A DNA stretch of 64,000 bases, taken from Microbotryum silenes-acaulis. Its lineage: Eukaryota; Basidiomycota; Microbotryomycetes; Microbotryales; Microbotryaceae. The notes under the pieces were generated by a model, which saw only the letters and a list, made by a program, of their open reading frames with translations, was not told the origin of the DNA and made no database searches. The stretch is from the NCBI GenBank assembly GCA_003665825.1, contig QPFY01000008.1:310001-374000 (forward strand). The letters are read 5' to 3'. Position numbers and translations under genes: made by a program. Of this stretch, positions 34,401 through 45,837 are shown one piece after another (positions within the stretch are counted from its first letter, which is position 1; each line of letters opens with the position of its first letter).

Positions 34401-36150
34401 TCTGGCGCTCAAGCAGAGGATGGAGGATTCGCGATCACCTGTCAACAGTTCATCGTCGAAGGGTACTCCCTCCGTTACTGAAACGCCTTATCGACCTGGA
34501 TCGCCCATCCGGTTCGGCGAACCCCTTACCGCGCCAAAATCCACCAAGCCCGTCCCTTCCACTTCCAAACCCGTCCCCGCCCCCGCCCCAACAACAGAAG
34601 ACGACGACCTCGAATTCGCCACTCCCACTCGCCCCGCACCAGGTCATCAACAAGCCCATTCATTGGTGATGGGTGATCCAACCCCAAATCATTCGACGAG
34701 TCTCAAGAGATTATTCGCTCCTTCTGCTCCTAGCGCTATTACGCCCAAGATGAATGGGTTGGGGAAGATGTTCAAGACGCCTGCTTCTTCTTCTTCTTCG
34801 TCCATGACCACGATCGGGGAGCGGACGGGCAAGACGCCGGGTTATGAGGGCTTGAAGGAGTTGTTGTTGACGCCTGCTGCGGCGACGGAGAAGAATGCGT
34901 CGCCGGTGGCGCAGAAGAGCTTCGTGGTCGTGGAAGAAGTACCAGAGGTCATCGAGGTCGTTCAGGATGTCGAGGTCGTTGAGGTAGTCGAACCTCTGAT
35001 CGAAGAATCCGTCGTCCAAGCGGTTCAAGAAGTACAGTCAAAGTCACCGCTCGAACATGCTGGAACTCACTCGATCGAAACGCGTTCGTTCGAAGCTGCT
35101 GCCGAGATCGCAACCCCTGTCATGCCCGATGTCGTCCAAACCGCAACTCCTGAACCAGCCGTTGTCGTCGAGTCTTTGGAACCGGACGTCGTTGCTGCTC
35201 CTATCGAAGAACAACAGGAGGACGCTGTCGAAGAACAGACAGCACCAGCCCCAGCACGGAAGAAGGCAACTCGGACCAAACGTGTTCCCGTCGCCGCCGT
35301 CGAAGTTGTCGTTGAAGCAGTCGAGGAGAACCCTGTGCTCGAACCTACTGCTGAGGAAGCCGTCGTCGAGAAGCCTACCCGAGCGAGCCGAGCGAAGAAG
35401 GCGACTTCGACAACAGCGAAAAAGGCTACGACTAGACGTCAGGTCGGCGTCGCCGCCGTCGTTGAGGAGGAGGCTGAGATTCCGGTCGTGGTGGAGAAGA
35501 AGACGATCCGAGGGCGCGGGAAGAAAGCTCTTGAGCCCGAGGTCCAGGTCGAAGTCGTGGCGCCTGTTCAGAAGCTTGCGGTCGTCGAAGAGCAGAAGAT
35601 CGAGACGGTCAAGCCTAAGCGTGCAACGGTTTCGAAGAAGAAGGCCGTCCCGGATGTAGAGGTTGTTGCTGAGAAGATTCGTAAGTCTCTCTCCAGCCTC
35701 GAACACTGAGTTTTCCGACTGCAGCTGACTCGTGCGGTAAGTCTCACAGAACCCGAACCCGTGCCCAAGTCCAAGCCCGCGGCTCGAAAGGGACGAACCA
35801 CCAAAGCGGTCCCCTTGGTCTTCCATAAAGATGAACCCGAACCGACTCCGGAACTCGTCACCGTCGTCGCCGAGCCCAAAGTGGTCCGAAAAGCGCGCAG
35901 TCGTTCGGCGCTGAAGCACACTGAAGCGATGCCACAACATCAGCAGGAGGAGGAGCAAGAGCACTCATCAGTCCCTATTGTGGTAAAGACTACTCGAGCA
36001 CGCAAGGCGGCTGTAGTCGTTGATACGGAGAACGTTGTGCCGGTGGAGACCAAGCCGAAACGACGAACTGCGGCGGTCAAGCCTGTTGAACAGGCCGAGG
36101 AGCCGACGACCATGACGACGAGGACTCGAGCTTTGCGGACAAGGAAGTAA
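31444..36150 (+). CDS. FHA-domain nuclear protein with PP1-type RVxF motif (1421 aa)
   Basis: Exons: 31444-31556, 31633-31720, 31808-31869, 31941-32034, 32106-33302, 33370-35680, 35750-36150; phases close. Residues about 10-118 form an FHA phosphothreonine-binding domain split over four short exons: FTFGR, SSNDCRMAFETCSKVHATI, SGVNGLFLNGRLINKG and LNDGDLIVICDRTFKW. The remaining ~1300 residues are disordered: acidic patches, many SP/TP sites, and a basic C-terminus with repeated K/R-rich clusters (KKATRTKR, KKATSTTAKKATTRR, KRRTAAVK) separated by Val/Glu-rich stretches. At about residue 683 a KRRVVF motif fits the PP1-docking RVxF consensus. N-terminal FHA, a downstream RVxF and a long basic tail resemble animal Ki-67 in layout. 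Homology is not established. Confidence 0.85.
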
Positions 36151-36992
36151 AGAGTGGAGGTGATTGTAGTGGAGAAGATGGTTCTGACGGCTCTGTACAG
36201 GATTCTCAACGGAAGGAGTATACGATAGAAGATAAGATGAGATTCAATGCAAGAATGAGTGAAAGCCCAAGCCACGAAGACTAGAGGGGGTTTCGCAAAG
36301 AAGCAAGTTGCGGCGGTTCAATTCGATCCGCGCGAGCACGAAGGTACACATATATGCAATATTGCGCAGAGACATTTTAATGAAAGAGAATCGAATATGT
36401 GCACATGCCTGCACACGTATGCACTCGTATGCGGCGCGACAGAGGCTGGACCTGTCTGCAAAGGCGACTCGGCTCCGCCGGTTACGCACCAAGTGGGGGT
36501 GGGGGCTGCAAGTAGAGTTGGCGTGCTTCAAGTGCTGAAGCGAGGGAGGGTGGGTTCCCCCATCGAGTGGGTTCAGACGTTCGAAGATGAAATTACTTGT
36601 TGAGCTTTGGTCGATGATCCCTTGGGTCGATGACTAGGGTACCACACCATGGCCCGCCCCCACTGCAGCGGTACCCCTTTGGGGAGACTGGGAGACCTCT
36701 CCAAATTGATCATTACTCATCCCGAAAGCGATTACTCTACCAATGAATTGGCAAGACGAGTGAAGGGGAAAAGACCTGGATCTGCTAAGGCCGCTCGGAC
36801 TTGGTAAAGCTCAGTAATTGGACAAGATCAACCCCCATCACTATACTTTCGTCGCCCGATTTGTGTAAGAAGTTGATAAACACGCGAAGAAAGTCGCGAC
36901 TCGAGTCTGGATCTGAGCGCGCCTCGACGCGTCGACTTGTCGCTTCCGCACCCCCTCATCTGCACCTACCTCAACCCCTTGCACCAGCCAAG
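36151..36992. other. intergenic, no gene seen
   Basis: Neither strand shows a spliceable frame with protein-like composition. The left part is the FHA gene 3' flank and the right part the promoter of the 36993 gene. Confidence 0.5.
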
Positions 36993-39244
36993 ATGACCGC
37001 AGTACCTGTGAAAAGAGCCGCCCTGCCCCACTCATCATCCGGTGATGCCAAGTCACCCCGTCTGCAAGGCATGGACTCGGCCCATAGCCAACCTCTTTCA
37101 ACAACGACTACCAAAGCCCGTTCTGCGTTGGCAGCTGCGGCGAAGGGGATTCGGAGGCCAGCGGGGTTCAATCATGTGTTGGTCAACTTCTTTGATGCTA
37201 TTCTGGAGGAGAGGAATTGTATGTCCTCCTCAGCTTCGGCGTGCGATTGGGGAGCAAGTGGGGGTCAGGGAGCTGACTGAACAGGGGCTCTCAACAGACG
37301 ACGAGGCTTTGTTGGCGCTCGAGGGTATGATTGCTCATCATCAGATACCGCATCAGTAAGTGCACAGATGAGCATGCCGTGAAGAGTGCCATGCTGACTA
37401 CGCCGCCTTTCCACCAGAACCCATATCCGCCAACTGCTCTCTCTCTCGTTGAGCACGCTCTCCTCCCTCGGTGAACCCTCAACCACGACTTCCACATCAA
37501 CTCTGACCCCAACTGTCTCTTTTACGACCCTCGATCCGATTCCCTTGACCGAACGCAAGCTGCGACTCCAAGCACTCCATCTGCTTGAACGCATCGCTCG
37601 ATCCAACAGCGTCCAAGCAATTCTTCGTTCCGTACCCGGTCATGCACCGAGGGATCCATTGCTCCAAGCCTTATACGAGGACTATCTACCGACTTCCAAG
37701 TCACTCAACCCCGACAATGGTCCGATTGATGACGGTCGCCTGGACGAAGTCATCATCGATGAAGCCGAAGACGACGATACCGAACTCGTCGTTTCCGCTC
37801 GTCGAATGGCTCAGCGAACGACGTGCGAGGACGTCTGGGCTCTATTGGGTGGTTCGGCCGATCGAGTTCCCCAGAGTAGGGATAAGGATAGGCCCTTGAC
37901 GAAAGGGGGGTGGGAGACGTTGGGAATGTTCGTCGCAAGTTGGGAGGACGAACAGAGGATGAAGGTCCAGACGCCGAATGGTGAGGACGACAGCAGAGTG
38001 ACCGACTTCGGATCGATCTGCAGCAGAGTCGCTGATGACATGTCTTGACAGGGGCACGAGAGATAGGTTTTGCACCTAGTCTGATGCAGACGTTCAAATC
38101 CAACTCAATCGGGATCAGGGAAGTTTCGCCCCGGGTGCTCGATATCGTCTTTTGGCCGTTCAGTAAAGTTGCCACCGAGTATTACGCGCGAGACTCAAAG
38201 ACCCACGACCAGGATGCGGAAGATTCGCATGACGAGAGGTTGTTCGAGATGGAGTTGGCCGAGAAGATGAGGATCGCTAGTCGTTTGCTGGCTCTGGTGA
38301 GTCTTCGCCTGTAATTCGCTGAGGACCTGGATCGAAAATCGAGCTCACTTTCGGCTTTTTTCTTTAGGTATCCAACGCCGCCGTTATAGGTCGCCTGAAC
38401 CACCTCGCCTGGGTCGGTGACATCGCAGGTCGAATGCGAGACTTGTCTCTGACTAGTCTGCCGAGCTTTCTCGAGGTGTGTTGCTACTTCCCTGTCTCTC
38501 CCCCTGCCCGTCTGCTCAGCTTGCATTTCTGCCCCTCACCCTTAACAGCACTTCACCATGACCTCCCACCCACACTTTGTCATTCGCATCTTGGCTCGTT
38601 ACCTCGAGCTCACTTCACACCTCCTACCACCTCTTCAACTCGCCACCACGACCTCCTCCACCTCCGAATCTCAATTGGCCTCTTCCATCCCATCGCACCT
38701 AAGCGGCCTGCACGCCTCCCCTCGTCGAAGACCCATGAGCCAACAATCCTCTGTCATCGGCCTCGAAGGCGGTGCTCCCTCTCCTTCTCAGGATCTCTCC
38801 TCCGCTCTTCAAAGCGTAACAAAATCAAAAACGGACGAGTCATCGGCCACGACGACCGTCATCCTTCCTTCCGAGATCCCCTATTTCCACACTCGACTCT
38901 CCCTTCCTGCGATTCTACAACTCCTTCGAGGGGTGCCTACCCAAATCCCCTCAAGTTGGTCCACCACTTTACATACACAAGGGACCCCCGTCCGTTCTCT
39001 TCCTCCCCGACGGAGGTCCGCAGCCGCGCCCGAGACAGGGGGAGGTGGATCTTTGAAAGGCCCTTCAATCGTGGAGAAAGCTTTGGAAAGAGCGGGGTTG
39101 GTCAAGAGATATTTGGTTGAGATCTGGGGTGGGGATGGGAGTAGGGTTGGGGAGGAGGAGGTGGATATGTGTGAGGAGGTGATGGAGGAGGTTGAGAAGG
39201 GATTGAGGAAGGGTTTGGGGGAAGCGAAGTTATTGGGCGTGTGA
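36993..39244 (+). CDS. conserved-looking helical protein of unknown function (631 aa)
   Basis: Exons: 36993-37218, 37298-37355, 37418-37980, 38052-38296, 38368-38475, 38549-39244; all six junctions close in phase. The start MTAVPVKRAAL is the first ATG in an otherwise open frame. The protein begins disordered, then is mostly predicted helical: FNHVLVNFFDAILEERNYDEALLALEGMIAHHQIPH, TERKLRLQALHLLERIARSNSVQAILRSV, KMRIASRLLALVSNAAVIGRLNHLAWVGDIAGRMRDLSLTSLPSFLEHF, and FVIRILARYLELTSHLLPPL. The pattern suggests an alpha-solenoid or scaffold. The C-terminal ~230 residues are Ser/Pro-rich and end in an acidic-basic helix. No family was recognised. Strong splice logic makes the gene real; the function is open. 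Confidence 0.72.
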
Positions 39245-39602
39245 GGATGTTGGGGTAGAGTCACGTGATTGAGGGAAGTGCGCGAGTTGACGCGTCAGTG
39301 GTGCGCGAGGGAGGGCTTGAAGTGAAGGAATAATGTTGCGACCATGAAGAATCACGATGATGACTGTTCTTCTACTGCGTCACTTCCGATGAAGCCCCTA
39401 CCGCGGTGTATCATGTTCAAGCGGACCCGGTTTTGTGCGAGCTCCGCGAACTCCGCCGTCGCTCTCGGCTGCGGCCGCGCTGGCGGGAAAGAATGATCGA
39501 AGTCGACTCGCGTGTGCGAACCAGCTGAAGCGATCTTGCCTTCCTTCACGACCCTGTCCTTCGTCCAACAAGGCCCGCCTTTCGAGGACCAAGTCATCAC
39601 CG
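39245..39602. promoter_or_regulatory. promoter region of the NiCoT gene
   Basis: It contains a CACGTG hexamer (39262-39267) and the perfect 10-bp palindrome TGACGCGTCA (39288-39297), which includes the MCB core ACGCGT. Binding by bHLH, CRE-like or MBF-type factors is possible but inferred only from the motifs. Confidence 0.4.
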
Positions 39603-42021
39603 ATGGTGAGCTCTCTTTCGGAAGAGGCCATAGACCCACTCCCCTCTACCTCTTCTTCACCAAACCCCGGCGACCGCCCAACACCTGCACGCCCGTCCGA
39701 GCCGTCGCTTATCGCTCGCCTGCAGCACGAAAGGAAGACTCGACGCGTCTCCTTGTCCGGTCGATCAGTCTTGGTTCTGGTGGGGGAACTGGTGGTGAAT
39801 GTATTACTTTGGGGCGTGGCGTTGGCGCTGTTTGTTGGGGATCAGGGGAGAAGGTGAGTTTGGGATCGATGCTTCTGTTGGAATCGCTTCCGGGATGAGG
39901 AGCGTCGATGAGTGGGACCCCCACCTTGCTCGGAGCTGCTGGGCCTTTTGGCTACCTCCTGCTCTGTGTGAAGCTGGAGGGGCCGAGGACCTATTACTGG
40001 GGCGTACTCGCTTTCAGTGGAAAATTCCGAAGAGATCCCACTGACACACCTCCAACTTCTCTCCAGAGGCATCCTCTCACTCTGCCTGATCGCATGGACG
40101 CTCGGACTCCGGCACGGCCTCGACATGGATCATATCGTCGCGATCGATAATGGTAAGAACACATCCCTCACTCGAATCCTTCACATCCTTCCAACCGTAA
40201 AACACTCGCTGACACGATGATTTCCTCCTTCCTCCCGTAACAAACCTAACGCGATTCCGTCCTCCTCAGTGACACGAAATCTCGTCGCCCTGGGGAGGTT
40301 ACCCGTCACCGTCGGCCTCTTTTTCTCCCTCGGGCATTCGACCATCGTTGTCGCTGCGACAATAGCGTGAGCAATAAAGTTATAAAGCACAAAGAATGAG
40401 GGTGGTAGCTGATACAGTGGCTGCATGCTTCACCTTGTAATCTCCTATATCAGCATCGTCATCGCCACCTCGGCGATCGACAAGATGGACAATGTTAGCG
40501 CGATCGGAGGAGTGATCGGTAGGTTTTGCTTGGAGAGAAAACGAAGATGAAGAGAATGATGCGGGACGTGTGACTGATTATCCCGTTCCCCTGCTTCCTG
40601 GTCCAGGTGTCTCCATCTCAGCATCGTTCTTGCTCTTGCTCGGTAACTTCTTTTTGCTCACGCTCGAGAGTCAAGATTCTAATTCGAAAAAAAAAAGAAA
40701 AAGAAAAACTGAGACTAATTTATTCATGCTCTACAGCACTCATCAACTCTGCAATCTTGTTTGCAACACTGCGGGAAGCTCGCAAGGTCAGTTAAAACGG
40801 CGTCGGAGAGCCCGAGAAATGTCGGTCAGGAGCCTCATCACCCGTTTCTCCCACAGCGCCGAAATGCCGCCGCCACTGCCGCGACCATCTCTACAGTGGA
40901 CGTCCCCGAGACGCCTTCCAAAGACCTTGAAGCACAGCCGGATTTCAGGGCCACGTCACCTGCCCCACCAGCTGCTCCTGCCCGACTCCCCACCACGACC
41001 TGCCTAACCCGCCTCGGCCGTCCCTTATTCGCGCTCATCAACCGCCCCTACAAGATGTACTTCATCGGCGTCCTCTTCGGCCTCGGATTCGACACTGCGT
41101 CCGAAATAACCCTTCTCGGCATATCCGCCCTGGCACGTCGTCAATCCATCTCTTCCGATGGCACCCTCCGAGCCGGAATCAAGACGAGCGAAATTTTGAT
41201 CCTCCCTCTCCTCTTCACGGCGGGGATGACGCTCGTCGATTCGATCGATAACATTGGCATGTGTTGGGGTTATTCGTGGGATAGGTTTAGGGAGAAGCAG
41301 AGGTGGAAGTGGTGGGTGAGGGAAGGGGAGGAGGAGAGTGTCGAGTTGGGCGTTTTGGGGACTGCGGATGAGGAAGGGCTGTTGAGGATCTCGACGGTTT
41401 TGACGATCCTTTCGGTACGTGGTGTGGTTGAAGGTTGAAAGCGGTTGAATACTGTACGCTGATTGTCGTTTCCATGTGTGTTCCGTAGATCGTTCTCGCC
41501 CTCCTCATTTCCATCACCGAATTCATGGGGTAAGTATTCGCACGTTAACGCAGGCACTGACAAAGGAACCCCCTTCTAACCTCTTCGTTCTCCCTTCCCA
41601 GCCTCGCCCTAGAGAAATGTACAGCCTGCGCCCAAGCAGCCGAGACAAGTCCAAACCTCGATGGTCGTTGGTGGAGGTTCTGGGGGACCGCGAATGATAA
41701 TTGTGAGCTGGGACCCAAAGCTCTACAACGCAATAGCCCCTTTAACTCATTCGCTTCGCGCCCTGGTCGTTCCCCACCACAGCGGGTTACCTAGGTGCCG
41801 GTGTCGTCGCTTTATTCATCGTCGTTTTCGCCAGTTGGTATTTCATCACACGGGGATTACGAAAACTCCGTCAACGCAAGCACTTGCATTCCGATGAAGA
41901 TGAAAAGACCGAGGACATTGAAGGGGTTAGGGTCACGGAACATGTCGAGGTGCATACGAGTGCGTATTCGTCACCTCGCTTTGATAGGACGGCGACGGGG
42001 TTTTCGACTGGACAGTCTTAG
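39603..42021 (+). CDS. nickel/cobalt transporter, NiCoT family (519 aa)
   Basis: Exons: 39603-39853, 40067-40152, 40270-40366, 40418-40518, 40607-40642, 40737-40786, 40857-41414, 41489-41529, 41602-41702, 41783-42021; phases close. The NiCoT signature HGLDMDHIVAIDN (H-x4-DH) lies in the second helix. The following blocks fit the eight-helix fold: RLPVTVGLFFSLGHSTIVV, IVIATSAIDKMDNVSAIGGVIG, and KMYFIGVLFGLGFDTASEITLLGIS, then LPLLFTAGMTLVDSIDNIGMCWGYSW. The family imports Ni2+ and/or Co2+ at the plasma membrane, for example for urease. The loop between helices carries a Pro/Ala-rich insert, and a loop near the C-terminus holds a Cys pair. I started at the first true ATG (39603); upstream in-frame codons lack ATG. 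The acceptor before 40418 gives a 51-nt intron. Confidence 0.93.
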
Positions 42022-42283
42022 AACACATCTAGAATATTGTGGCATGGGTAATACAATACAACACGAGACACTACGGAAAGGCCTATCGGCGAGAAAACAA
42101 CAAAAAGTGTCTGAAGGGACGAGAAGAACATCGAACGAGCTATTCGAGTTGACGAAGCACAACAAAGGGTATCCGGTCTGAAGAACGAATACAAGCAACA
42201 CAGTAGGTGTCCGAACCGAAGAGCAAAACAACCTGATGAAACACGAAAGAGATGAATAAACTACCTCCACCCCTCCTTCTCAC

Positions 42284-43649
42284 TCAAGCCCCACCCCTCG
42301 CATGCATACCCGCGACCCACTCCACAAAACGTCTTACATCTACCTCATCATCGCTCTCCAAAACTGCCGAATGAAGGATCTTGATTCGTTGCGGAGCCCA
42401 GAGGCGTTCGAGTCGTCGAATAGACGAGAGTGTGAGGGCGTGTACACCTCTCAGATCGATTGTTTCGAGGGAGTGCGAGTCGAGTTCGGGATCAGAGTCG
42501 TCGGAGGGCCGGAGTTTGAGATGAGCGAGTGTGTGATGATCTAGTGGGAGGTGCGAAAGGTCGAGTGTGCGGAGACTCGGAGGGATCGCCGATTCGAGGA
42601 AGGCTTGGATCGTCGCCACCGTCAGATGGGGACATGATGAAAGAGAGAGGTGCTGCAATCGAGGCCAGATTGAGGTTCGAGGCTTCGATGATGAACAGTG
42701 GAAGAAGGACGAAACTTCGAGATCGGAGTAGTATCCTGAATCGACCGAATCATCCGATCCTGGCGAAGTGGACAAGAGCTCATTCTCAAGCTCAACAAGC
42801 GGAGTTACGGTGCCGACCACGGACGCAGGAAGGGACGTGACGGCACTCCAACTCAGATCGAGCGTCTCGACTTTTGGCAACGCCGTCGCGAGCCATGCAC
42901 CATCTTTCACGCCTCGGCACCCCTTGAGCCTAAGAGTTCGGAGGCTCACGAGCGCGCCTTCCTCAGCCATCGCTTCAAGTTGCTCGTCCCGAACAGCCGA
43001 GAAGGACAGATCGAGGTGGAGCAACCGGTACGGAGTCACCGAACACAGTAAGGGCTCGAGGGCGAGAAGGGGGAAGGAGCGGAGCGTTAGATCGGAGGTA
43101 CCCGGTAGGAGCGAGGGAAATAGAGCCAGCAGTTCGGGAGCGGGCGCCGGGGAAGCGGGGATGCACAAGGTATGATAGAGGTGAGGAGATCTGAGTAGGT
43201 GGTTGAACTATGGAGAGGGGAAAGCTACTCTGGAGTCAGCAGATTTATCACCTGGGTGAGATAGTCTAACGCTCGGCAGCGAAAACACTGACCGATCGAT
43301 TGATCCGCCTCAATCTGACAAGGTCAAGCAGGGGCAACTGATCTAGTATCCGTTCGATGACATCGATGGGTATGTTGTCAAAGGGTTGATATGTGCGATA
43401 GTCTATCCGCCGACGCTTTGCCCCGAAGAAGGTCGCCGTCTCGTTACCAACGTTGGCCCAGGGGCCGCTCTGGTTCTGGTGGTCCGTCGCGGGCTCGGGC
43501 ATCCCAAGCCGTGTTTGGTCGGACATGGGCCCTGGCCGACTGGTGGTCAAGCCATCGCCGCCGACCCAAGCACAAATCGCAACCTTGATCAGCTCAGGTC
43601 GCTGCACTTGATTGAGCCATCTGACACGGGGGTGATCGTCTACGTCCAT
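42284..43649 (-). CDS. F-box protein with leucine-rich repeats (about 426 aa)
   Basis: Minus-strand exons: 43649-43293 and 43207-42284; phase closes. An F-box core (FDNIPIDVIERILDQLPLLDLVRLRRINRS) ends at the intron, and the next exon continues it (FNHLLRSPHLYHTLC). Leucine-rich repeats follow: LTLRSFPLLALEPLL, LLHLDLSFSAV, LRTLRLKGCRGV, VETLDLSWSAV, LQHLSLSSCPHLT, LRTLDLSHLPL, LETIDLRGVHAL. F-box proteins bind Skp1 and bring substrates to SCF ubiquitin ligases; the substrate is unknown. The start is uncertain: the frame is open to 43799 but begins there with GTG, and ATGs occur at 43649 and 43526. It converges on the NiCoT gene. Confidence 0.82.
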
Positions 43650-44773
43650 ATAGACACTCGCAATCGCCGATCGGCGCGTGTCGATAATCGAGCTCGGCCG
43701 ACTCGAGTGTTTGTGGTTGCACGCGCGGCCGAGCGACCAGTGCACGGGGCCTGAAGGAAGGCGGACAGGTGTTAGCTGGGGAGCCAAGCATCTTCTCACT
43801 CATCAGATCAATCTTGTAACTAACTTTGTGGAGGGGTTCTGTTGAGGCGGATGTGTCGGAAGCAGGAGAGCGTGGGCGAAGCGAGGCTAGTCGTCGTGCG
43901 CGCCGGTACGACGTCAGTCGCCAGTGCATACATTCACATACACATGCTCACGAATCGGCCGAGGCAGGTTGCAAGGCTTCGACAAGGGCCAACCCGGGGA
44001 TAACAATGATCACAATCATTGTCACGGTACTGGAGACCATTATATCGCATCATTGTGTGCCAGAGTGCACGGCCTTACACAGGCCAGCCAATGTGATTGC
44101 AGGTATCGTGCCTCGAGGGGCCTCACGTGCCTCACGCGCCTCACGTGCCGTCAAAGCAATATCACGTGATCTTGAGATCGGGTTCCCCACGTCGCTCAGT
44201 GAGGCCGAGTCGGGCGAGAGCGTGAGTTCATACTCCGTCGCAAGACAGCACCTGGTCGATTCCAGAATATTCCACCGTTTTCCCCTGATCTGAATTTGTC
44301 ATGACCTGCTCGTTACCAAGAACAGAGTGAGTCACTGTAAGCCCCAGCGGTCGTCGACTCCTCGTCGGATAGTGCGCGGTTGCCAAATGCTGCTCAAGGC
44401 GCGCGAGCAAGCTGAGCAACGCGCCAGTCGAGTGAGTCAGAGGCTCACGAGAGCAGAGAGCAGCTGAGCTCGATATGGCATCCACCCCACGTCGGAACCC
44501 GCTCAGGAAACATCTCATCTCTCCTTCCCTCTCACCGCTTTATTCCCTTCCCATCACTTCATCGTGGCTTCTACTCAGAATCTCACTCGACTTTCACCTC
44601 GCCAACGCTTCTGTACCCGACCCATCCTCATTGCGGTCACAGTAGTCGCGCTCGCACTCTACTTTGCCCCACTCGCCACTGAGCCTCGTCTCAACCCTTC
44701 CGTAGCCTCACCATCTAGCCTGACATCCCCCATCACCACTACCACCAACATCCCTCAAACCCGTTCAAGCGCC
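43650..44773. promoter_or_regulatory. intergenic / pirin upstream region with CACGTG cluster
   Basis: Bases 44121-44147 are three tandem copies of CCTCACGyG (CACGTG, CACGCG, CACGTG). A fourth CACGTG lies at 44163-44168 inside the palindrome ATCACGTGAT. Such E-box clusters are bound by bHLH factors (Cbf1, Pho4, SREBP types) in fungi; the factor here is unknown. Bases 44564-44773 form an ATG-less in-frame extension of pirin. Confidence 0.5.
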
Positions 44774-45837
44774 ATGTCGTCCACCGCTGCTCAAGTCTCT
44801 CGCAAGATCGTCAAGTCGGTCCTCTCGCGCGAAACCCCCGAAGGCGCCGGAGCGATCGTCCGTCGTTCGATCGGCACCCCTCAACTGCGCAACTTCACCC
44901 CATTCCTCATGTTGGACCACTTCAACGTCGGCGAAGGTGGCTTCCCCGACCACCCGCATCGCGGCATGAGCACCATCACCTACATGTTGGAAGGCTCCTT
45001 CAAGCACGAGGATTTCATGGGTCACGCTGGTACGATCAATGCTGGTGATCTTCAGTTCATGACCGCTGGCAAGGGTATTCTTCACGCCGAGATGCCCGTA
45101 CGGGGACCTGGACTGCCCAATCCAAAAGGTCTGCAACTCTGGGTCGACTTGCCCAAGGCGAAGCGCATGACCGAAGCGTCGTACCAGGAGCTCAAGTCGT
45201 CGGAAATCCCTTCCGCCCATCCCACATCGAACACGACGATCAAGGTCATCTCCGGTACCGCTCTTGGCAACGAATCCGAGGGTTCCGTCACCTCGCCCAT
45301 CAAACCACCTGGAGGATGCTGGATCTTTGACGTCAGTTTCAAAGCCAAGGGCGAGCAGGTTTTCCAAGCGATTCCCGCGGGATGGAACGCGTTTGCCTAC
45401 ACGCTCGAGGGGCAGACCTTGATCGGTGACGACAGCAGTCTGACCAAGCCAACCGATCCTTTCTACACCGTCGTCCTTTCTTCGGCCGAGGGCGAGCAAG
45501 GTATTCGACTCGAATCGGTGTCGGAAGAGTCGAGGTTGGTCCTCATCGCCGGAGAGCCTTTGGATCAAGAGATTGTACAATACGGTCCTTTTGTCATGGT
45601 GAGTCTTGCTTTTTCATCTGCATCAGATCGACCACATGCGGTCGACTGATCATGTCCTGCTCGCTCAAGCGAAAGCAATGGCTGATAATTTTTCCGTCCT
45701 TTCTCATTTCTGCGCCATACAAGGATACTGAGCAAGGCATCCGACAAGCCTTCCAGGACTTCCAGATGGGCGTTCATGGCTTTGAGAAGGCTCGTGGATG
45801 GCAGAGTGAGATTGGGAAGCCTTTAAGAGGAGCCTAA
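44774..45837 (+). CDS. pirin (cupin-superfamily iron-binding protein) (312 aa)
   Basis: Exons: 44774-45598 and 45724-45837. The N-terminal cupin is typical pirin: FTPFLMLDHFNVGEGGFPDHPHRGMSTITYMLEGSFKHEDFMGHAGTINAGDLQFMTAGKGILHAEMP. It has the metal ligands His-x-His (HPHRG) and the later His and Glu of GILHAE. The second cupin contains GWNAFAYTLEGQTLIG, then RLVLIAGEPLDQEIVQYGPFVM. The second exon supplies the C-terminal GIRQAFQDFQMGVHGF. Pirins act as iron-dependent transcription cofactors or quercetinases; the role here is not determinable. The same frame remains open 70 codons upstream (from a GTG at 44564) and includes a hydrophobic stretch, but contains no ATG. Confidence 0.94.

Noticed and set aside
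44475..44650. Upstream ATG frame at 44475 as an alternative start of pirin
   Set aside because: It is in a different frame and stops at a TAG; no intron I could draw joins it to the pirin frame. It may be a leader ORF at most.
44765..45580. 271-codon minus-strand frame antisense to pirin
   Set aside because: It is a shadow of the codon bias in the pirin exon.
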